DNA from: Kazachstania africana CBS 2517
Taxonomy: Eukaryota; Ascomycota; Saccharomycetes; Saccharomycetales; Saccharomycetaceae
NCBI RefSeq assembly: GCF_000304475.1
Contig: NC_018950.1
Location: 124,001 to 188,000 of the forward strand
Direction: 5' to 3'
DNA length: 64,000 bases
This document shows, piece after piece, positions 18,801-29,714 of this stretch; within the stretch, counting starts at the first letter, position 1, and each line of letters starts with the position of its first letter. Under the pieces are notes generated by a model, which worked only from the letters and a program-made list of their open reading frames with translations, ran no database searches and had not been told where the DNA came from. The translations under genes and the position numbers were made by a program.

Positions 18801-19741
18801 TTCTTTGCAGGTGTTGGTGGTATTATGTTATTAATTTCGGGAGACATTGGATATTCAATATTTTTCATGATTTTTGAAAAATGTCCCATATTGGTACTAA
18901 TTGTCCTTTTGTGAGTATTTTCCTGTTTTATCAGGCTGCCTGTTACATCAGGTGATGGATTATTTTCATGAGGGACTTGGGAATTATCTTGTGGAAATAG
19001 TAGCATGGTTGGAGTTCGTCGACTTTTATCCGATTTTTGTGGAGTCGTTTTCGGTAGGATAAAAGTCTCATCAGGTTTGTATAATGATAAAACACTCTGA
19101 TTTCTGAAGTCAGGACTCGATGCGCCTTGTATGGCGTATATGCTCAGTCGATTAGGCCTGTTATGTATCGTTGTAATATCCTTTATTTCATATGACAACC
19201 ATTTTTCATATTCAGATGATAGTGGTTCGTCAAAATGCAAATTCTCCCAAATTAGTTTAGCTAATTGACACCATGCCTTTTTTAAGTTCACAATAGAACT
19301 TGTAATAATCTTTGGGTATTTTGTATAATCTTCATTTAGAAAATGAATGACAGAGAGTCTTAGATGGTGATCTGGTAAGAAATCTTCTATGAAATGATTT
19401 AACATAGAATGTCTTAAGAGAACAAATGTTCGTACCAATGCCACATCACCAATTTTTCGTCTCTTGGGATCTTCCGCAGAGATCTCATTAATACACCATC
19501 GAAACCTTATTATCAACAATTCGTATAAGTCATTAGGAGAAATAAAATTCCTGTAGATTAGGAAGAAATCAGAAAAAACTGAATAATCAATTTTATCTTC
19601 TGGAGACGATAGGAACACTATCAAAGCATAGATATCACTCTTCAATACGGACCTTCTTTTCGTGGCAGAAGAATTTTCCCTGTACGTAATCACCTCAGAG
19701 GACGGTACAGGATAATAGTTCTTCTGACTGAATACGTTCAT
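15815..19741 (-). CDS. LTE1: Lte1, mitotic-exit regulator with RasGEF homology
   Basis: 1308 residues (1435 in S. cerevisiae). Lte1 is a bud-cortex protein that promotes mitotic exit at low temperature by keeping Kin4 away from the spindle pole and excluding Bfa1-Bub2 activity. The N-terminus (about 20-150) is a RasGEF-N-like region with PEDKIDYSVFSDFFLIYRNF. A long, poorly conserved Ser/Thr/Asn-rich middle carries many S/T-P sites fitting its known Cdk control. The C-terminus (about 1050-1300) is the RasGEF catalytic fold with FNLIVDWIVSEIVL and CIPFVAVYLSDL. The ATG at 19739-19741 gives MNVFSQKNYYPVPS. It lies between DRS2 and PMT2, with MAK16 missing. Confidence 0.95.
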   Translation of the reverse strand: MNVFSQKNYYPVPSSEVITYRENSSATKRRSVLKSDIYALIVFLSSPEDKIDYSVFSDFFLIYRNFISPNDLYELLIIRFRWCINEISAEDPKRRKIGDVALVRTFVLLRHSMLNHFIEDFLPDHHLRLSVIHFLNEDYTKYPKIITSSIVNLKKAWCQLAKLIWENLHFDEPLSSEYEKWLSYEIKDITTIHNRPNRLSIYAIQGASSPDFRNQSVLSLYKPDETFILPKTTPQKSDKSRRTPTMLLFPQDNSQVPHENNPSPDVTGSLIKQENTHKRTISTNMGHFSKIMKNIEYPMSPEINNIIPPTPAKKVEFILNAFYEPENSTKINELSDRENGAQVDKSPIKLNRSSSSLYKGAVGLLAKWTKNHSGPKPSGEKHVTRSVQFPSSKTEMDTFVKYVISISALSNHNEDINEIISSEEPKFDMLSARTIDEVEYLVTLENDLFQKINESNIHIIPDIKTETNAYTENEDGALKPNPNFSAMDNLDLYQTVNTIAHSVISLSNTLNQSSKNLYVQNLVSPSKIKGDINSSHVSFLTGNVTSSVVEENKLQRTLEYNDGPQKLVFHDSTKRMSGPKDFDSDFNQTKSRFSPTYKLDSSSPLKNVLCDLEESYANTTEDGSNSYVSTRTYDSQLSSSNEAKDNSNNEYNTNNPMADPPEESPALKKKEGFENLREFTFEDDQIVDTPEPMGSLHLDDSKLQTPVTQKISTETAIRQSSGRISIAKRHTATINHTATPIERIESFIAEDPDLMKKEDILNKNERKLIKLEEILLKRTSLTPSVATSKLFNSRPASPNKLAYEHSRVRLSMAPSMQSIVSGSSISTEINYISPPKENNLKERSSNNKLDKGIITTPHNYFFPTDSDDLDNASPEKDFEQLKTKFLNTDTTDSPDVSKVAENRISEFHTELNATAITDAETTEDKINKANLEEIANMPDESMHDDPVTIAMMKLEGIYKKTGMKESKSTPDLSALSKERNLLNITNESPSASVSADKRKSLMLERRRQTIMNIPVSVENTPQLVTPMAEEGVLPGQIQDLIKSYKLQDSRLLVANNTSHIPFILMYDSKTIAEQMTLVERELLTEIDWKDLLNLEIKNETLQADSWLQLLAQNETLSGIDLTICRFNLIVDWIVSEIVLTRDVKMKRNTIQRFIHVAEHCRKFQNYNTLMEIVLALNSVTVQKLVNAWRLIEPGDLLTWEELKKISCLDNNYATIRDLLNSVDPLVGCIPFVAVYLSDLSLNSEKKDWIEDGKIINYSKFDTNVQVVKHFIQRVQWAKFYNFTVDHELLSKCVYISALSPEEIKELSA

Positions 19742-20288
19742 CCTGTACAGGTTTGTATAATTGGTGCTGTGTCTCGACAGAAAAGCGAAAGTTGAAGTAT
19801 TTTATCCCACGCAGATCAACAGCTTGATCTCAATGAAATTACCAGTTGTTTACTATTTATTTTTATTTTTGGAAAACTCGAAAATGTTACCAAATATATC
19901 CGCACAGGAAAGCATTAAAAAAACGTCAAAAATTGAGATTATACAAGCTTAACTAATAGACTCCAGAAAGATGTAATGCAGAGCTAACTTGGCTCAATTG
20001 GACCTAAATTACTCAATTCAAAATGAATTTTTCATCTTGAGAACTCTTTTTTTGTTTTCTGAGCCCTCTTGCTTGGGTAGGTAAGAAGCAAAGCATTTCT
20101 GCAGAAGCTAAAAATATGTATATCTTGAATGGGCACATCCATTAAGTGAGAAACGATGGTGTCCAGCAAGTTCGTCATGATATTTAGTGAAATAACTAGC
20201 TCGAGAGATTATTTTATGCTTGCGAGTGCAACTTCGTTTTATTTCACTAATAAAGTCATTTCATATACATAAAATTCGGTTTATATAT
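19742..20288. other. LTE1 upstream / PMT2 downstream intergenic region
   Basis: 547 bp between the LTE1 start and the PMT2 stop. AT-rich with several poly-T and poly-A tracts. I see no coding frame with a convincing ATG, no tRNA and no repeat. It should hold the LTE1 promoter. Confidence 0.5.
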
Positions 20289-22541
20289 CTATAATTGTAA
20301 ATCATGACCGATTATCCAATTTGAAAACCAGCCTAAGTATGCATATTGTTCTTTTGGGCCATCCATTCCAAATGAAATTGGTGCAAAATATGCGAAACAA
20401 GCAGTCACGCTCAATGTTAGAGTGGTAAAGATCATTAATCTGCTGACTCTACCAAACTTGGTCTTCAGTAGGCGCTTCGTGCATGCTTCAAGTACATATG
20501 TGAATATTATGAGAGCAAAATATAATGCTGGTAAGTAATGATGAACATAAGTGACTCTTGACATAATGACAAAAGGCATGAAATGTAATCCCCAACCCAG
20601 TAATGGGTAGAACCCACCAATTAAAAATAAGTTCAAATCTGTTGAATCTGTTAGATCACTGTATTGTCTTTGCCATCTTAAAATCAAAATTGCAACGTAA
20701 ATCATAAATCCCAACACTGCAATGGAAGATCCCCATGTTGATACAGGGGTTCCTAGCAAATAATATTTGACGTTTTCATCACCCCAATGATTCAATCTGA
20801 GACCTGTGTGTAAGGTTGGCCATTCCCAGGCTGAGGATGCTAACGGATCGTACTTGTCATCGGCAGTGACTAAGGCATTGTTAGATGCCATCATAGCCCT
20901 ATTTAAATGAATAAAACTCTCTAAAAATCCAGGTTTTGGAAATTTAAAATCCTCTGGTGCCTCAGGTAACCTTTCATTCTCATGAGTTTCGATGTTCCAC
21001 CATGTCCTTTTGTCATTTTTGTGTGCATTTCTCAAACAAACGATTTCACCTTGTCTGAAACCCCATTCAGGTAGACTTTTATCAGTTTGAGCTAGATGGC
21101 AATCCATTACGTCACTCCTGATACGGAATAAGGTAGTCAATGGATGTATTTTGTCAGGATCTTCGTCATTCTTTTGTTCAATGACTTCTATCACCCAATT
21201 GTCTTTGAGATCACCGATTTCATGATCACCATAACCTGCAACTTCCCATTCACTCTTTGTCATGGCAGCTAAAACAGGATGTGTGTGAAGATTTCTTCCA
21301 GTACCCCTGTGAACAAGTCTGTAAGAATTACCATTTTTAACAAATTCGTCATCAGTTTCAGTTTCATTCCAATTCACCAAACCTCTTGCTCTATCGAAAA
21401 ACCATTCATTGTTATTATCTTTGAAACCATACGCGGTAATCTGTTGTTGCTGGGAACCTGTTGGATATAATTGGTAATGTGAATGCAATAGTGCACCACC
21501 CAATTTTTGGTTCTTGATAGTAATTATAGAGGAACCGATTGCAACATCACGAGGTCCGGCACCAACTTCACTTCCAATCAAAGTGGCTTGGTATAAAGAT
21601 GACATGACGGCGTCCCCTGAACCAGAGTTGGTTAGTAAAGTGAAATGCATGTAGAAAGACCACATAAAGACTGCAAGTGGTAAAATGATCAAACCTAAAA
21701 TTCTAGCTAACCAATGATTAATGTAAGTTTTCCATGGCATGGATTTCTCACCTAAGAAATTCCATAAATCAACGATAGTGTAAATACCAACCAAGGAAAT
21801 GACAAATAAGCCTACCATTTTCACTGAGATGGTACATCCTAGACTTATACCTGTCAAACACATCCATTTCCACCATTTTCTTCCGAATGGCTTTTTCCTT
21901 TCGTTATGAAACTTAACGAAGCAGAAGAAAGATGCTACAGTGAAACACAACAGCATAGAATCTAATAAGATAAATCTACCCAAAGTACAGTAAGTATTTT
22001 CGAAAAGAACAAGGACTGTAAAGAACCAAACGCCTGGTAATGAGAATCCGATTGCCTTTGCTGTGAAATATGCTAACGGAACACACATAGCAGAGAATGA
22101 CGCATTGAAGATTCTCATCTTAACAAAATCGACATAGTCTGGATATTCTGCACCGGAAGCGAAATCAAATGAACCATTGTACCCAGCTAAATAACCTGAA
22201 AATCCAACTAACATCTTACCCAATGGAGGGTGAACATCGTGGTAAAATTCGTGCTTTAAATAATATGAACCAAAACTACCGAAATGAGCTTCATCCCAAA
22301 CAACATGGCTATTGGCATTAATCCTGTACATTCTAGTGAATAGCGCCAATAATGTAAAAACAATCGGCATAACAAAGGCTTCTAAACGAAGCAACGGGTT
22401 CACTTTTCCAGTTTTCGAGAGATCTTCTCTCTCGTTAACTTTTTCTTGTATCAGTTCTGATTTAGCATTGATATCTCTATGTCTCAATTGACTTTCTGGA
22501 GACTTTTCGTGGCTTCCATACCCTGTAGTAGAAGACATCAT
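20289..22541 (-). CDS. PMT2: Pmt2, protein O-mannosyltransferase
   Basis: 750 residues (759 in S. cerevisiae). Pmt2, usually in complex with Pmt1, transfers mannose from dolichyl-phosphate-mannose to Ser/Thr of proteins in the ER lumen (GT39 family). The frame opens with TTG, so I use the ATG at 22539-22541; a second ATG follows directly. The first luminal loop has the acidic [12 protein letters not shown] motif, in which Asp-Glu is required for catalysis in the family. A central luminal block of about 330-520 carries the three MIR repeats ([25 protein letters not shown] and similar). Hydrophobic segments flank both sides, giving the usual multi-span topology. Confidence 0.96.
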   Translation of the reverse strand: MMSSTTGYGSHEKSPESQLRHRDINAKSELIQEKVNEREDLSKTGKVNPLLRLEAFVMPIVFTLLALFTRMYRINANSHVVWDEAHFGSFGSYYLKHEFYHDVHPPLGKMLVGFSGYLAGYNGSFDFASGAEYPDYVDFVKMRIFNASFSAMCVPLAYFTAKAIGFSLPGVWFFTVLVLFENTYCTLGRFILLDSMLLCFTVASFFCFVKFHNERKKPFGRKWWKWMCLTGISLGCTISVKMVGLFVISLVGIYTIVDLWNFLGEKSMPWKTYINHWLARILGLIILPLAVFMWSFYMHFTLLTNSGSGDAVMSSLYQATLIGSEVGAGPRDVAIGSSIITIKNQKLGGALLHSHYQLYPTGSQQQQITAYGFKDNNNEWFFDRARGLVNWNETETDDEFVKNGNSYRLVHRGTGRNLHTHPVLAAMTKSEWEVAGYGDHEIGDLKDNWVIEVIEQKNDEDPDKIHPLTTLFRIRSDVMDCHLAQTDKSLPEWGFRQGEIVCLRNAHKNDKRTWWNIETHENERLPEAPEDFKFPKPGFLESFIHLNRAMMASNNALVTADDKYDPLASSAWEWPTLHTGLRLNHWGDENVKYYLLGTPVSTWGSSIAVLGFMIYVAILILRWQRQYSDLTDSTDLNLFLIGGFYPLLGWGLHFMPFVIMSRVTYVHHYLPALYFALIIFTYVLEACTKRLLKTKFGRVSRLMIFTTLTLSVTACFAYFAPISFGMDGPKEQYAYLGWFSNWIIGHDLQL

Positions 22542-22804
22542 CAAAGCTTTTATGCGGTAAGTGACTACGCTGGAACTCTCTTAACGTATCAAAACAAAAT
22601 CAGTTGCACCTAATCTAACCTACCAATTGACTCGAAACTCCAGAAGAAAGCACAAGCTGAACCTTCATCAATACTGAATCCATCAATTTGCAAAAGTCCA
22701 TTATGCTATACTGCCAAGGCTCATACGAAAATTTTGTTTCGAGGCCGGAACGACGAGATGTAATCGTATTACACGACGCAGTAAAAAACTACTACTGCCA
22801 CTTT

Positions 22805-24097
22805 TTATTTAAGTAACAAATCTATAAAATATACAACGATGTAGCTGATAATGCTTCCTACAGCGAGTCCCGTTGACAGAAATAGGTTGATGAAGCCGCC
22901 AGCAGCTTCCTTTTCGTCATCCGTCGTTAGTTCTTCCGGAACCTTCATGTAACTGATGGAAATGACATGTCCGTTGGTGACACCGAAAAGAAACTGTAGT
23001 AGTAAGTATAGTATGTCCAGTATGAACGACTTTGGAGAATACTTGCTCTTGATGATGAAGAGGAAGAAAAATGGTACTAATGCAATTCTAGCCATGGAGT
23101 AGATGAAAGTCTTGAAGGTGGAGAATTTCGGGTCACGGAATGTAGGTAAATCTGCCAATACTCTGCCATATAGATCGCCTGCATTCCAAATCGTGAATAC
23201 TAATGGTATGTATTGTGCATCGCTCAAAGGTATCCTCCCTACATGAGTGTTGGCAGCAAACACGGGGAATATTAGTGTCACAACGCACGCTGTGAATATT
23301 GAAAGTGCCAAGTATTTCAATTTGTAGTAGAGAACAATAAGTCGGACCTTGACCTTAATGTTAGATTGCACCTCCATTTCTTCTACATTATTACTGTTAT
23401 CGACTGTAATCTCTGCAGAAGCTGTTAGATTCGTAAATTTCTCTAGAATTCCACTAAACTTGATCAGTATGATACAGACGTATGATACGAGGGATGTCAC
23501 TAGAAAATATAGTAACACACCGATTTCATTCTGCGTTTCGTCTGCTTCCTCATTGGCATTTGCGAACGATACCAGGAATAGAACGAAGGATGGCAACACA
23601 CCAGCAATGGCTTGGCCCAGCATCACCCCTTGACTGAATTCTGGTCCAAACACATTAGCTATTGCCATTACCCCATTCTGGGTCAATGCTGTTGATATGG
23701 CACTCATACTCACCAAAACCATAACCAAGATGAACGATATTCCCATAGGAAGCCAGGAGGACATCGTACAAAGCAAAGTTAGAGCAATAAAAGTAATTGT
23801 TTGCCATTTCAACCCATTAATAACACGGCTCGTGTAAGAATGTTGTCTTGGAGCCAGATATAGATTGTAACCCAAGGACGTGACCGTGGAAACGCTCATC
23901 ATGGAACTAGTGAACAATTTAGCATAAATCGATGAAACTTGAAATAAATTATTTTGGAAATACAACGTAGCGCTCAAAATATTATTCCATGGCCATAAAA
24001 GACCAATTCCTATCACTAAAAAAGTTAAATAGGTGGCGTTTTGCACCTTTTCCATTAGAGGTCGTTCTGATAACTGAAGCAGTCTATCTCGGTCCAT
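22805..24097 (-). CDS. FUN26: Fun26, vacuolar nucleoside transporter (ENT family)
   Basis: 430-residue equilibrative nucleoside transporter. Fun26 sits in the vacuolar membrane and exports nucleosides and nicotinamide riboside to the cytosol. About eleven hydrophobic segments are visible, starting with YLTFLVIGIGLLWPWN near 24-39. The sequences TQNGVMAIANVFG and FLFGVTNGHVISISYMKVP are family hallmarks. The S. cerevisiae protein is 517 residues with a long acidic cytosolic N-terminal tail. Here only about 20 residues precede the first membrane segment, and the loop after segment 6 is also shorter. The start is the ATG at 24095-24097. It lies between PMT2 and CCR4, as on chromosome I. Confidence 0.93.
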   Translation of the reverse strand: MDRDRLLQLSERPLMEKVQNATYLTFLVIGIGLLWPWNNILSATLYFQNNLFQVSSIYAKLFTSSMMSVSTVTSLGYNLYLAPRQHSYTSRVINGLKWQTITFIALTLLCTMSSWLPMGISFILVMVLVSMSAISTALTQNGVMAIANVFGPEFSQGVMLGQAIAGVLPSFVLFLVSFANANEEADETQNEIGVLLYFLVTSLVSYVCIILIKFSGILEKFTNLTASAEITVDNSNNVEEMEVQSNIKVKVRLIVLYYKLKYLALSIFTACVVTLIFPVFAANTHVGRIPLSDAQYIPLVFTIWNAGDLYGRVLADLPTFRDPKFSTFKTFIYSMARIALVPFFFLFIIKSKYSPKSFILDILYLLLQFLFGVTNGHVISISYMKVPEELTTDDEKEAAGGFINLFLSTGLAVGSIISYIVVYFIDLLLK

Positions 24098-24397
24098 ACT
24101 TCTACTATCGCCACCAAAATCACTTTATTATTTGAGACAGCTTATTCTAATGTGATGTTAGTTATCCCTATAAATGCTACACGGTATATCTCTGGAAATA
24201 AATGTCTTTATTAATGCTTTCAATGAGAGCCAAAAGTTAGATTTTTTAAATTTTTTAAACTATTTTTCATTATAAATACATAGTATGGATTATATAAAAC
24301 ACTATATAGATAAAATTTTGTGCTAATATACAGTCGTTAATACATTTAAGTACAAGGTGAAAAGTATTTGAACAGAAAAGATGGGGAAAGATCATGC

Positions 24398-26785
24398 TCA
24401 TACTTTCCTGCTACCAGTGTTATTTTTCGTAAATTCTATTCTGGCAATTAATGGTAAATGATCACTTGGAAATTTATCATTTGGGAAACCAATGAATTTA
24501 GAAACGTAATCTTCATCGATTGGTCCTAATAGTCCTCTCACACGTAAGACGTGTGTTGAGTACCATATATAGTCAATGACGTTAGTGAATGAAGGAGTAA
24601 AATTAGTGAATGGTAATTCCCCAATACAGCCATAACTTGATCCTAGGGCCAAATGATGGCTGAAATTCTTCTGTGACATGAAACCAAAATCTCTGATTTC
24701 ATCATCTGGATGGTCTTTAACGTTACCGGTACTGAATAATTCATACACGGCGGAAGTTAAATATGAATTGAAATCACCAGTTATTATAATTGGGAATTTT
24801 TTAACATCTTGTTTTGGATTTTCTTCTTTTATTATAGATTCCATATGATCTAATAAGACACCAACTTGGAAAGTTTTCACATCATTGAATTTTGGATCCC
24901 AATGTAAATGTGTTGTTACCACCCATAGATATTCACCGCTTTGTACGTGCTGTAATTTCATATATATTGCTACGTTATCTTTATTCATTGCACGGTTCAA
25001 ATAATCTTCTGTACGTTGAAATCTTTTATGCTTTTGCCAAGCACCGCTGAAGTCAAGAGCTTCTTTTGTAATTAATTTGAATTTTGATTTCTTATAAAAG
25101 ACGCAACAACCATCGACTTTTTTAGAGTCCTTAGCTTGCATGGTTTTAGCTCTTGTCTTACAATGGAAGTATCCTGTATAACCGTTTTTCTCTAAGAGAG
25201 GAGCCCAGAAATCTTCATACGTTTTGGATTCCACTTCTTGTAAACATAGTATATCACAACCATAGGACAAAATTTGTTCTTTTAATTTCTCACGTCTATA
25301 ATCCCACCTTAATGCCCATGATGGTGTGTAACGATACATTTTTGGTGTAGCATAGTGCTGACATAAAGTATTGTAAGATAATATGGTAAAACTTTTTTTC
25401 AAAAGGCCAGCTTCTACTGCAGTATTAGCTGATTCTAATGAGTCAAATTCCCTCGTTGGTTCACCATCAGTATTGATTTCAATGAATTTACGATCTGCTG
25501 GTAATGGGACCTCAGGTCTATTGTCTCTTAAGTAGAAAATTAATCCAGTCATTGATTTTTCCATCAAAATTTTTAATAATTGTTTATCTAACGGATTTCC
25601 TTCACAACCTAAAAATTGTAAATTACAGAGATTACCTAGTTCCCATGGTAATGTTTGGATTAAATTATCAAAAAAATATAAATATTTCAGTTGATAACAA
25701 GAACCCAATTCAACTGGTAATGAAGTTAATCTATTGTGCGATAAATCTAATACCCTTAAATTTGTTAATTTTTTGATATCTGCTGGCAAATGCGATAATC
25801 CATTACCATTTAGATATAGTCTTGTCAAAAAAGTGTATTTAAAAAGATTTTCATTGATATTGATGACTTGTAAATTTGAAAAATCTATGGCATGCCATAA
25901 TTGCGCGTCTTTTGTAGCGTCCTTAATATCATTCAAATTGACTTCATCATCCTCATCAATATTGTATTGTGATAATTTTTTGTGTTGTAAAAGAGCCGCA
26001 GGTGTACCTGAAAGGGCCTCTCTCATGTTGTGTAATTCAGTTTGTGGCGTACTAGGAGTGGAAATTCCACTTAGATTAGCAGTAGTTGGTGCTGTAGAAT
26101 TTGATAACATTGAATTATTTGCATTATTTATATCCTGAGCCACGAAATTAGGTGTACTACTTCCATTATTATTATTGGCAGCAGCAACTTTTTCACTAGT
26201 GGTATCGACGGCCATTTCTACTAATAATTGTTTTGTTCGGTCCACCAATGACATGGAAGCGTCAGTCATTTGTTGTGGACCTTGTTGATTTTGATTTGCT
26301 AAATATTTTTTCATTGCATTTTGTCTTGCATAAACATTTGGTTGACCTAATGAACGTGCAGAAACGGATGCTAATTGTAATTGTAGTTTCCAAATTGGGT
26401 GATTAACTAATGAGGGGTCTTCAAGATGTGGATGAACTAGTGGATTATTTGCATTGACGTTCATGATTACTCCGCCTGGGGTCATGGAATTCGGGTTCAA
26501 TGGAGCATTAGCATTATTAGCATTATTATTGTTGTTGTTATTAGTAGCAGCTGCAGCAGCATTAGAAGTACCTGATAGCTGATCTAGCAACTGACGAGAA
26601 TTGCTAACGAGATTGGCGTCATTGCCAGTGACCAAACCTGGAGGAGGCATCTGTTGTGAATTCATCATCGGATTCAGATGCAGCTGTTGAATGGGCGTTC
26701 CTGAACCATGTATATTATTCTGTTGGCTCTGTTGAACGGCACCAATATTTGGGTTAGGATAACCCATTAGTGAAGGCTCATTCAT
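24398..26785 (-). CDS. CCR4: Ccr4, catalytic poly(A) deadenylase of Ccr4-Not
   Basis: 795 residues. The frame opens with TTG, but the ATG at 26783-26785 gives [13 protein letters not shown], closely matching the yeast N-terminus. Ccr4 is the main cytoplasmic mRNA deadenylase and works within the Ccr4-Not complex. The first 280 residues are Asn/Gln-rich with a poly-Asn run. Leucine-rich repeats at about 300-430 ([15 protein letters not shown]) bind Caf1/Pop2. The exonuclease-endonuclease-phosphatase fold of about 460-785 has the catalytic signatures [16 protein letters not shown] and SDHLPLIA. Its upstream neighbour should be ATS1 but is SYN8 because of the inversion described in the findings. 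Confidence 0.96.
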   Translation of the reverse strand: MNEPSLMGYPNPNIGAVQQSQQNNIHGSGTPIQQLHLNPMMNSQQMPPPGLVTGNDANLVSNSRQLLDQLSGTSNAAAAATNNNNNNNANNANAPLNPNSMTPGGVIMNVNANNPLVHPHLEDPSLVNHPIWKLQLQLASVSARSLGQPNVYARQNAMKKYLANQNQQGPQQMTDASMSLVDRTKQLLVEMAVDTTSEKVAAANNNNGSSTPNFVAQDINNANNSMLSNSTAPTTANLSGISTPSTPQTELHNMREALSGTPAALLQHKKLSQYNIDEDDEVNLNDIKDATKDAQLWHAIDFSNLQVININENLFKYTFLTRLYLNGNGLSHLPADIKKLTNLRVLDLSHNRLTSLPVELGSCYQLKYLYFFDNLIQTLPWELGNLCNLQFLGCEGNPLDKQLLKILMEKSMTGLIFYLRDNRPEVPLPADRKFIEINTDGEPTREFDSLESANTAVEAGLLKKSFTILSYNTLCQHYATPKMYRYTPSWALRWDYRREKLKEQILSYGCDILCLQEVESKTYEDFWAPLLEKNGYTGYFHCKTRAKTMQAKDSKKVDGCCVFYKKSKFKLITKEALDFSGAWQKHKRFQRTEDYLNRAMNKDNVAIYMKLQHVQSGEYLWVVTTHLHWDPKFNDVKTFQVGVLLDHMESIIKEENPKQDVKKFPIIITGDFNSYLTSAVYELFSTGNVKDHPDDEIRDFGFMSQKNFSHHLALGSSYGCIGELPFTNFTPSFTNVIDYIWYSTHVLRVRGLLGPIDEDYVSKFIGFPNDKFPSDHLPLIARIEFTKNNTGSRKV

Positions 26786-27470
26786 GTTCAATTAGCACAG
26801 TGAGAATTCTATTATATCACTTCTCTTTCTTCTCTTCAATTTAAACCAAGTAACAATTGACACTAAAACAAACTAAAAAAAGAGTAATCTGCTCAAATGA
26901 TTAATGGTAAAGCAATTTTTAACTAAAGGAAGATGCGCTAATTTTTGGGGGGGAAGAGATGACAGCAAATCTTTGAAATGAAAGAAATTAAAATGGAAAC
27001 AAAAGAAATATGACGATGTAAAGCTCCAAAAGAATAGTAAGATATCAAATAAAGAAAATAGTCCCTAGATAACAATCGGTTTTCGTGAAATTTCTTCTCT
27101 ATGAATCCAAAAAAATACGGCGTTTTCCCTAAAAAAGACTCTTCCACGTACAATATCTACTACTTCGTCTCGCTAGATATGATAATCCTCTGGTTTTTCA
27201 AAGAATACGTCTCCTTAATCTATGCAAAATTGTAAATATCTTAGTCACATATGAGAACTTGCCACCAAATTTCGTTTGTTTTCTTTCTCTTTTCAAATTT
27301 CAGAAAATTATGAAATCCTCTTCAAGGCCGGGTATCATTATCAAAATGGGAAAATTGGTTTCCCAGAAGTTTCGAATGGAGGATAAATTATTTTTAGTTA
27401 ATTGATGGCTGATGAGAAGTTAGATGCAGAGGGATGGATGGATAGGTAAGAAGGAGTATAGGGTCCAAGA
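26786..27470. other. Left junction of the inverted block (CCR4/SYN8)
   Basis: 685 bp between the divergent starts of CCR4 and SYN8. In S. cerevisiae CCR4 is followed by ATS1 and SYN8 is beside DEP1, so this interval must contain a rearrangement junction. It is AT-rich with several A and T tracts; a 71-codon minus frame at 26938-27153 is low-complexity and not convincing. No tRNA or LTR is visible on this side. Confidence 0.6.
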
Positions 27471-28259
27471 ATGGAGTTGCTTAAGTTATCATATGAGATA
27501 GAGAGGCTGGGAGATATTGTGGACGAGAGGAAGCGTCTGGTAGAGGCGTTAAACATACGTCCCTCTAGTAATGATAATGTCATTTTGAAAACACAGATGG
27601 ATAAGATTCTAGGGTTGCTGCAAGAATTGGCAAAGACTGCATCTGAACTTAAGCCAACCGATTTTGAAACGTTGAAGGATCGTATTGTTGAATATAATAG
27701 TTTGCTGAGTGATAGACTTGCTGACGATGACTCCTCAATTGATAAGACATTATATCTGTTCCAAGCTCAGATAACGCCGGGGAAGAGCAAGAAGAAGAGT
27801 AGCAACAGCAGCGATTCGAGTAGTCAGGAATCCAGTAAGAGAGTGAGGTTTAAAGACGAGATCAGTTACAACGAGTCCCCTCAGTACGGTTTCCAACCGT
27901 ACCACGATTACGAAGAAGATGAAGAAGAAGCAACAATATTCAATACCCCATTGGTCTCCAATGAAGAACTGTTTGCCTCCCAGAGGCAGCAGCTCGATGA
28001 GCAGGATTCTCATTTAGATTTATTATCTGCATCCATGCAAAGGACACACGGTTTGTCTTTAGATATCAATAAAGAAGTGACAGAACAAAACACAGACGTC
28101 CTGGCTGACCTAGAAAACATGGTGGATTCAAGTGGCAGAAATCTGGAGAGAGCCCAGAGAAGACTTCAAATTTTCACCAAAACTGCAAGAGAAAACGGTC
28201 CCTGTGCAACCATCGTTTTGCTTTCAATCATACTGTTCTTTCTACTGATAGTCCTATAA
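27471..28259 (+). CDS. SYN8: Syn8, endosomal Qc-SNARE
   Basis: 262 residues (255 in S. cerevisiae). Syn8 is an endosomal/trans-Golgi SNARE related to human syntaxin 8 and pairs with Pep12 and Vti1. The N-terminal helical domain (1-100) has the conserved ELLKLSYEIERLGDIV. A linker is rich in Ser and acidic residues. The SNARE motif is at about 165-235 (QDSHLDLLSASMQRTHGLS, then EVTEQNTDVLADLENMV with the central Gln). A C-terminal hydrophobic anchor of about 18 residues ends the protein. The start is the ATG at 27471. It is followed by NTG1 on the same strand, the S. cerevisiae pair in flipped order. Confidence 0.95.
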   Translation: MELLKLSYEIERLGDIVDERKRLVEALNIRPSSNDNVILKTQMDKILGLLQELAKTASELKPTDFETLKDRIVEYNSLLSDRLADDDSSIDKTLYLFQAQITPGKSKKKSSNSSDSSSQESSKRVRFKDEISYNESPQYGFQPYHDYEEDEEEATIFNTPLVSNEELFASQRQQLDEQDSHLDLLSASMQRTHGLSLDINKEVTEQNTDVLADLENMVDSSGRNLERAQRRLQIFTKTARENGPCATIVLLSIILFFLLIVL

Positions 28260-28400
28260 TATTCATCTGTATATACTCAATTTCAGCGTCGTGCTTTCTT
28301 CTTATTTGAATAACTTAATATATTTATTAATTAATAAGCAATCGAATTTCCGATGGGCAGACTTCTTTATAATTAGAAATTCTCTTGATAAAATTGATGT

Positions 28401-29714
28401 ATGATAGATAGACAATTCTTTCGAATATTATCCAGCATACATTGGTTTAGACCATTACATAGTAACTGCTACCATATGACAAGAGTATTAAGGAAAAGAA
28501 AAGTCGTTTCTTCCAAGATCGAATCTGCTACTATCGATAATGACCCTGTAGTAAGATCAAAATATTTCAAGAAGCCCAAAATAGAAGAAACGGATGAAGT
28601 GAAAGTGGAAATAACGGAAAATCCAGTTGATATAGAATGGGTTAAATCTCTTAACAATAAAGAATACTTCGAATGGTGGGCAGAGAGTACAGGTAACGTG
28701 CCAAATCGCTGGGAAATCCCACTAGATGAAAGTATATTCACCGATGACCAACCAAAATATTTTAAAGAGATTTATTTGAAATTACGCAGATTGAGATCGA
28801 AAGTTACACCTCCTGTGGATCTGGTGGGAGGTTCTTCCATTCCCCTCACTGTAGGTATGTCATGTGGTATTCCAAAGGACCAAATCGAACCCATAAATTA
28901 TAGGTTACAAGTCCTAATTGGGGTCATGCTATCATCTCAGACTAAAGATGAAGTCACAGCTAAGGGGATGTTCAATATAATGAAGTACTGTATTGACGAG
29001 CTCAATATATCACAAGGTATGACTTTGCAAGGTTTGCGTAAAATTGATGAGGCAAAACTAGATGAGCTAATTAAGTCTGTTGGATTCCATACAAGAAAGG
29101 CTAAATATATAAAACAGACATGTGAATTACTTGTTTCCCGATTTGATTCTGATATTCCGACAAATATCACTGATATGTTATCATTGCCAGGTGTTGGTCC
29201 AAAGATGGCTTATTTGACGTTACAAAAGGCTTGGGGTAAATTAGAGGGTATTTGCGTTGACGTACATGTGGACAGGTTATGTAAGCTTTTTAAATGGGTA
29301 AATCCAGATAAATGTAAGACGCCAAATCATACGAGGCAGGAATTGGAAAAATGGTTGCCTAGGCCCTTGTGGAAGGAGATTAATAGTTTGTTGGTTGGTT
29401 TTGGCCAGATGATTGATAGGCCAAAATTAAAACTTATAGATCCAGAAGCTCCAACGTATGAACGAGGTACGTTGGAGCATGAACTTAGGGAATTAATGGA
29501 CAACATGAAAAACTACAAGATCTGGGTGAATTACTTAATTCGTAATGCCAAGGCAACTTTAGATGCACGTGAACAAGAGACTTCAATTGTGACGGTCAAA
29601 ACGGAAAATGGTGGTTTGGTAACAATTAAAAATGAATTTGACCTCAAAACAGAATCTCTTCCAAAACATGTATTCAAAAAAGACGGCCATTTTGCAAAAA
29701 TTGAAGGGTCATGA
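28401..29714 (+). CDS. NTG1: Ntg1, DNA N-glycosylase/AP lyase (endonuclease III family)
   Basis: 437 residues (399 in S. cerevisiae). Ntg1 excises oxidised pyrimidines and formamidopyrimidines and cleaves AP sites in nuclear and mitochondrial base excision repair. The start MIDRQFFRILSSIHWFRP is a plausible mitochondrial presequence, followed by a basic LRKRKV nuclear signal. The helix-hairpin-helix LPGVGPKMAYLTLQ starts at 262 with the catalytic Lys at 268, and CVDVHVDR supplies the catalytic Asp at 287. The Cys cluster of the 4Fe-4S loop is absent after about 300, as in S. cerevisiae Ntg1 and unlike Ntg2, which decides the paralog. The C-terminal tail has several SUMO-type sites. Confidence 0.95.
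   Translation: MIDRQFFRILSSIHWFRPLHSNCYHMTRVLRKRKVVSSKIESATIDNDPVVRSKYFKKPKIEETDEVKVEITENPVDIEWVKSLNNKEYFEWWAESTGNVPNRWEIPLDESIFTDDQPKYFKEIYLKLRRLRSKVTPPVDLVGGSSIPLTVGMSCGIPKDQIEPINYRLQVLIGVMLSSQTKDEVTAKGMFNIMKYCIDELNISQGMTLQGLRKIDEAKLDELIKSVGFHTRKAKYIKQTCELLVSRFDSDIPTNITDMLSLPGVGPKMAYLTLQKAWGKLEGICVDVHVDRLCKLFKWVNPDKCKTPNHTRQELEKWLPRPLWKEINSLLVGFGQMIDRPKLKLIDPEAPTYERGTLEHELRELMDNMKNYKIWVNYLIRNAKATLDAREQETSIVTVKTENGGLVTIKNEFDLKTESLPKHVFKKDGHFAKIEGS

Noticed and set aside
26938..27153. 71-codon minus-strand frame between CCR4 and SYN8.
   Set aside because: Low complexity, AT-driven and located in divergent promoter DNA.
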